From NCBI GenBank assembly GCA_964591605.1, contig CAZQEN010000014.1, forward strand, positions 1 to 44,635: DNA of 44,635 nt, given 5' to 3'. Position numbers and translations under genes: made by a program. The notes under the pieces are model-generated. The model was not told where the DNA came from. It saw nothing but the letters and a program-made list of their open reading frames with translations, and ran no database searches. Shown piece after piece: positions 41,869 to 44,635 of this stretch. This DNA comes from CAYLLT01 sp964591605. Lineage in GTDB: Bacteria > Planctomycetota > Phycisphaerae > UBA1845 > PWPN01. Every line of letters begins with the position of its first letter. The stretch's first letter is position 1.

Positions 41869-41933
41869 GCCGCAAAGAGGCACACAAGGCACGAGAAGTG
41901 AATTCTCTTGTGCTTTTTGTGCCTCTTGGCGGC
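41869..41933. repeat. 65-nt near-perfect hairpin (palindromic repeat)
   Basis: Left arm 41869-41897 and right arm 41903-41933 pair over about 29 bp with three mismatches and a 2-nt bulge, around the 5-nt loop GTGAA. The arms read GCCGCAAAGAGGCACACAAG... and ...GTGCCTCTTGGCGGC. Such low-GC palindromes look like dispersed repeats rather than terminators. It sits in the 422-nt gap before the RuBisCO-like gene, which otherwise holds only a possible -10. Confidence 0.7.
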
Positions 41934-42045
41934 TATTTCGTACTGCGGTCATCTCTGGAGCGCGCTGCGGATCAAGGCAGACGAGCCATACGATCTGCAC
42001 ACCGCACGCGCGGCACGTTCCCCACTGCGCCCAGCCCGCAAGATG

Positions 42046-42058
42046 TATACTTGCAAGT
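42046..42058 (+). promoter_or_regulatory. Possible promoter/operator before the RuBisCO-like gene
   Basis: TATACT (42046-42051) resembles a -10 and is overlapped by the 10-bp palindrome ACTTGCAAGT (42049-42058); GACTTGCAT lies about 20 nt further. The -35 is weak. Confidence 0.3.
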
Positions 42059-42146
42059 CGACGAGAAGCCCATAGACTTGCATCCGCCCGCGTTTGACCG
42101 GCATGAAAGCGGCCGGTCCATGCCCGCGGGATATGGAACCAGGTTT

Positions 42147-43574
42147 ATGAAGACACTCGACGACAGGACGCTGCAGACGCTCTGGTATGACCGCGACGCC
42201 CGGGAGGTGATGCTCCGCCGGATCGTCACGGATCGGCTCGCCGAAAACCCCACGCCCCGCTGGGACGACTACCTCGTGGCGACGTACTTCTTCTCTCTGC
42301 GCACCATGACCCTCCAGCAGGCGGTCCACGAGATCGCCTACCACGCCACGAGCGGAACCAAGCACATCGAACCCGGCTCCCTCATCGAGCAGTGCACCGG
42401 GAAAGTGGCGGGCATCGATGCGTTCGACGCGACGGGCCGGCTCGGCCTGCTGCACATGGCGTTTCCGCTCAAGATGCTGCTGCAGCCCGACGGGCATCTC
42501 ACCTCGACGGACATCATGCACACGGCCGCCAATGCGATCATCTTCGATGTCTTCGAGAACCAGGATGCACGGCTGGTGCATCTGGAGATCCCCGAGAAGG
42601 TGATCCGCACCTTCCCCGGGCCGGCGTACGGGCCAAAGGGCAATCGAAAACGCACCGGTTTCGCCGCCGATCAGCCCGCCTTCGGCACCATCCTCAAGCC
42701 GACGACCGGCATCACCCCGCAGCAGGTCGGCGATCTGGTCGAGGATGCGTCCAGGTGCCCGCTCTTCCTGTTCATCAAGGAGGACGAGAACCTCTACCCG
42801 AACCTCGATTATTCGCCGGTGAAGGAGCGCGTGAAGCGGGCGGTGGCGGGGATCGAGCGATCGCAAGCGGCGCGCGGCAGCCTCGGCCTGATCTTCGCAC
42901 CGCACATCACGGGAGCACCGCACGAGATCCTCGAGACGGTTCACGTTGTGCTCGATGCGGGCGCGACAGGCGTGATGTTCAGCGAAACCTTCGCGGGCGG
43001 GGCCGTCCGCATGGTGCGGGAGGCCACGAAGAAGCTCGCCAATCCCCCCGCCATCTACGGCCACAACGCCGGAATCGCCACGCGCACCTGGAGCATCTGG
43101 CGCGAGGTGATCGACCTGCTCGCCCGGCTCGACGGTATCGACTTCCGCCAGACCGCCCCGGTGCGGCGCGGCGCGCCGTTCATTTACCCCTACGGCCAGG
43201 AATGGGAGGCATCGGAACGCGTTTTGACCATGCCGCTGCCCGGAATCAACCCCACGATGATCGCCCGCGCCGGCGGACTCGATCAGGGCAACATCTGCGC
43301 CAACCTGGCCGACGCCGAGCAGCGGGGCATCAGCGAAAACATCCTGTTCCTGGCCGGCTCGGCCATCAACTCGATCAAGAACGCCCAGGGCCGGCCCGAT
43401 CCGAAGGTCGGCGCCGAGGCCATGATGCAGGCGCTCGACGTCCACCGCAGCGGCGAACTCCGCGGCGTGCCGCTCGAAAAACAGCCGACGACGCTGGCCA
43501 CGATCGCCGATCGGAAAGGATACAAAGCGCTCAAAGAAGCGCTGAAGCAGCGCTATCCCGGAGAGGTCACTTGA
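42147..43574 (+). CDS. RuBisCO-like protein (form IV-type, large-subunit fold)
   Basis: A 475-residue protein of the RuBisCO large-subunit superfamily, including the N-terminal domain (YLVATYFFSLRTMTLQQAVHEIAYHATSGTK). In the barrel, GTILKPTTGITP keeps Lys184 (Lys175 of spinach numbering) but has Thr at the Lys177 position, and FIKEDENLYPN keeps Lys211 (carbamylated Lys201), Asp213 and Glu214 with Glu for Asp202. IYGHNAG replaces the HRAMH motif, losing the Arg295 equivalent, and the loop-6 Lys (Lys334) is not found (APVRRGAP). It is therefore very unlikely to fix CO2. Related RuBisCO-like proteins act in methionine salvage (MtnW) or in apionate degradation (OiaX/OiaT). The oxidoreductase downstream favours a sugar-acid route. 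ATG 42147 fits the family start better than upstream frames. Confidence 0.85.
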   Translation: MKTLDDRTLQTLWYDRDAREVMLRRIVTDRLAENPTPRWDDYLVATYFFSLRTMTLQQAVHEIAYHATSGTKHIEPGSLIEQCTGKVAGIDAFDATGRLGLLHMAFPLKMLLQPDGHLTSTDIMHTAANAIIFDVFENQDARLVHLEIPEKVIRTFPGPAYGPKGNRKRTGFAADQPAFGTILKPTTGITPQQVGDLVEDASRCPLFLFIKEDENLYPNLDYSPVKERVKRAVAGIERSQAARGSLGLIFAPHITGAPHEILETVHVVLDAGATGVMFSETFAGGAVRMVREATKKLANPPAIYGHNAGIATRTWSIWREVIDLLARLDGIDFRQTAPVRRGAPFIYPYGQEWEASERVLTMPLPGINPTMIARAGGLDQGNICANLADAEQRGISENILFLAGSAINSIKNAQGRPDPKVGAEAMMQALDVHRSGELRGVPLEKQPTTLATIADRKGYKALKEALKQRYPGEVT

Positions 43575-43591
43575 TAGCACCACGTGAGATT

Positions 43592-43763
43592 GTTTCGTTC
43601 TGCGGGCGCTAGGCCCGGCATTTATGCCGGGTCTACGAGGTTCGAGCGTCATCCAATCCCGGTTTACCGGGATTCTCGCTCCGCTTCAGCACCCGCCGAG
43701 TGCTGAAGCGCATGAAAAGCAAAACCCGGCCTGAAGGCCGGGCCTAGCGCAAACAATCGAAAC
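43592..43763. repeat. 172-nt palindromic element of nested hairpins
   Basis: A perfect outer 14-bp inverted repeat, GCGCTAGGCCCGGC (43606-43619) / GCCGGGCCTAGCGC (43737-43750), extends to GTTTCG / CGAAAC at its edges. Four hairpins lie inside, among them CCCGGCA...TGCCGGG, AATCCCGG...CCGGGATT (43655-43674), an 11-bp stem CGCTTCAGCAC / GTGCTGAAGCG (43682-43710), and CCGGCC...GGCCGG. It looks like a MITE or REP cluster. Confidence 0.75.
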
Positions 43764-43827
43764 TGTGATGCCGAAAACGCAATAGCACGTTGTGCGGCAA
43801 GCCGCCGGCTTCCGGACAGGATTAAGA

Positions 43828-44635
43828 ATGTCCATCGAGAAAGAGAATTGCCTTCTTCGTGTCGGCATGCTCGGCTGCGGGCCGATCGCACAGTTCGCGC
43901 ATTTCGACGCCTGCCGCAAGGCGCGGAACTGCGAGTTGTATGCGATTTGCGACCTGGCCGATGATCTGCGGACGAAGATGGCGGCCGTCCATGAGCCGCG
44001 AAAGGCGTACGCGAGCTACGACGAGATGCTGGCCGATCCGCAGGTGGAAGCGGTGATCATCGCCGTCTCCGATCAGTTTCACGTCCCCATGGCCGCGAAG
44101 GCGATCGCCGCGGGCAAGCACGTACTGTGCGAGAAGCCGCTGGGTGTGAGCATCGAGGAATGCGAGGAGCTCAAGCTCCAGGTCGACAAGAGCGGGCTCG
44201 TGTTCATGATGGGGAACATGAAGCGCTTCGACCCCGGCATCCAGTATGCGCATCGGTTCATTCACGAGGAAATGGGCCAGCGGCTCGCGATGAAGGCGTG
44301 GTACTGCGATTCGACGTACCGCTACACGATGACGGACAACCTGCAGCCGATTCCGGTGACGAGCGCGCAGGCCCGCCGGCCGGACGGCAATCCCAAGGCA
44401 GACAAACGCCGCTATTTCATGCTCACGCACGGCAGCCACATCGTGGATACCGCCCGGTTCCTGGGCGGCGAGATCGTCAGCGTGCGGGCCCGGCTGGTGG
44501 AGAAGTTCGGCGCGTACTGCTGGTTTATCGGCGTCGACTTCGCCGATGGGGCAACGGGCCTGCTTGACCTCACCATCGCCGTGCGCGGCGACTTTCAGGA
44601 AGGCTTTCAGATCTGGGGCGAGCACGGGAGTGTGA
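43828..44635 (+). CDS. Gfo/Idh/MocA family oxidoreductase, 3' truncated
   Basis: The frame is open at the window end; 269 codons are visible (families usually have 330-400). The Rossmann start LLRVGMLGCGPIAQFAHFDAC binds NAD(P). HVLCEKPLGVSIEECEELK carries the EKP motif with the catalytic Lys, and MGNMKRFDPGI and HGSHIVDTARFLGG are typical of the family; His in the latter is the usual catalytic His. It acts on sugar or polyol substrates. It follows the RuBisCO-like gene by 253 nt, with the palindromic element between. AGGA lies 6 nt before the ATG. Confidence 0.88.
   Translation, partial: MSIEKENCLLRVGMLGCGPIAQFAHFDACRKARNCELYAICDLADDLRTKMAAVHEPRKAYASYDEMLADPQVEAVIIAVSDQFHVPMAAKAIAAGKHVLCEKPLGVSIEECEELKLQVDKSGLVFMMGNMKRFDPGIQYAHRFIHEEMGQRLAMKAWYCDSTYRYTMTDNLQPIPVTSAQARRPDGNPKADKRRYFMLTHGSHIVDTARFLGGEIVSVRARLVEKFGAYCWFIGVDFADGATGLLDLTIAVRGDFQEGFQIWGEHGSV

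Noticed and set aside
41949..43652. 567-codon minus-strand open frame opposite the RuBisCO-like gene
   Set aside because: It is a high-GC shadow: no recognisable domain, and the plus strand has a clear conserved family across the same bases.
43620..43660. GGTTCGAG sequence resembling a tRNA T-loop
   Set aside because: No acceptor, D or anticodon stems can be drawn around it; it belongs to the palindromic element.

Overview
The window is high-GC chromosomal DNA from a planctomycete-like bacterium (Planctomycetota, probably an uncultured Phycisphaerae-type lineage). This is inferred from gene content: secreted proteins with Cys-rich GACC motifs and dockerin-like DxDxD C-termini, YVTN/cytochrome c proteins, a YdjY-domain protein, many Uma2/PilZ/small xPFxPF proteins, a stand-alone CoaB and a RuBisCO-like protein. 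No rRNA, tRNA, CRISPR array, prophage or insertion sequence was recognised. Both ends cut through genes.

Layout. 1-4.6 kb: 3' part of a bifunctional fucokinase/GDP-fucose pyrophosphorylase (FKP) followed by a RhaM-type mutarotase, facing a minus-strand pair (aldo/keto reductase then DUF434 protein). 4.7-9.9 kb: a large secreted YVTN/cytochrome c protein with a dockerin-like tail, an ORF6N protein, a small membrane protein and a cyclase-family hydrolase. 10-14.3 kb: cinA, then the ferrous iron operon feoA-feoA-feoB (minus strand) with a promoter and a Fur-like box. 14.4-19 kb: a protein kinase/phosphoesterase pair with a clear promoter, a degenerate amidase-like protein, a YdjY/ExbD-like fusion and a folD whose three cyclohydrolase residues are all replaced. 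19.3-26 kb: a lipoprotein metallopeptidase, a SWIM-SNF2 helicase, a divergent recQ and a Uma2 nuclease-like protein. 26-30.7 kb: a leuB-type dehydrogenase behind a terminator-like hairpin, two tandem small paralogues, a membrane protein and a second dockerin-tailed secreted protein. 31.3-36.6 kb: a signalling island with a PilZ-histidine kinase-receiver hybrid, a stand-alone receiver, a GAF-HD-GYP phosphodiesterase and two divergent PilZ-like paralogues, all pointing to cyclic di-GMP. 36.8-41.7 kb: pheA, coaB, an unknown protein, a double PRC-barrel protein and a KGG stress-type protein. 42.1-44.6 kb: a RuBisCO-like protein and a Gfo/Idh/MocA oxidoreductase cut by the window end, probably a sugar-acid catabolic locus.

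Non-coding structure is notable. A family of palindromic repeats with a TCCCGGCGCGCCGGGA core appears at three places (26.1, 31.2 and 36.7 kb). A separate 65-nt near-perfect hairpin lies before the RuBisCO-like gene, and a 172-nt element of four nested hairpins inside an outer inverted repeat lies after it.

The best candidates for new biology are the FolD variant lacking the cyclohydrolase triad, the RuBisCO-like protein with its oxidoreductase partner, the PilZ-kinase/HD-GYP island, and the translationally coupled kinase/phosphoesterase pair.
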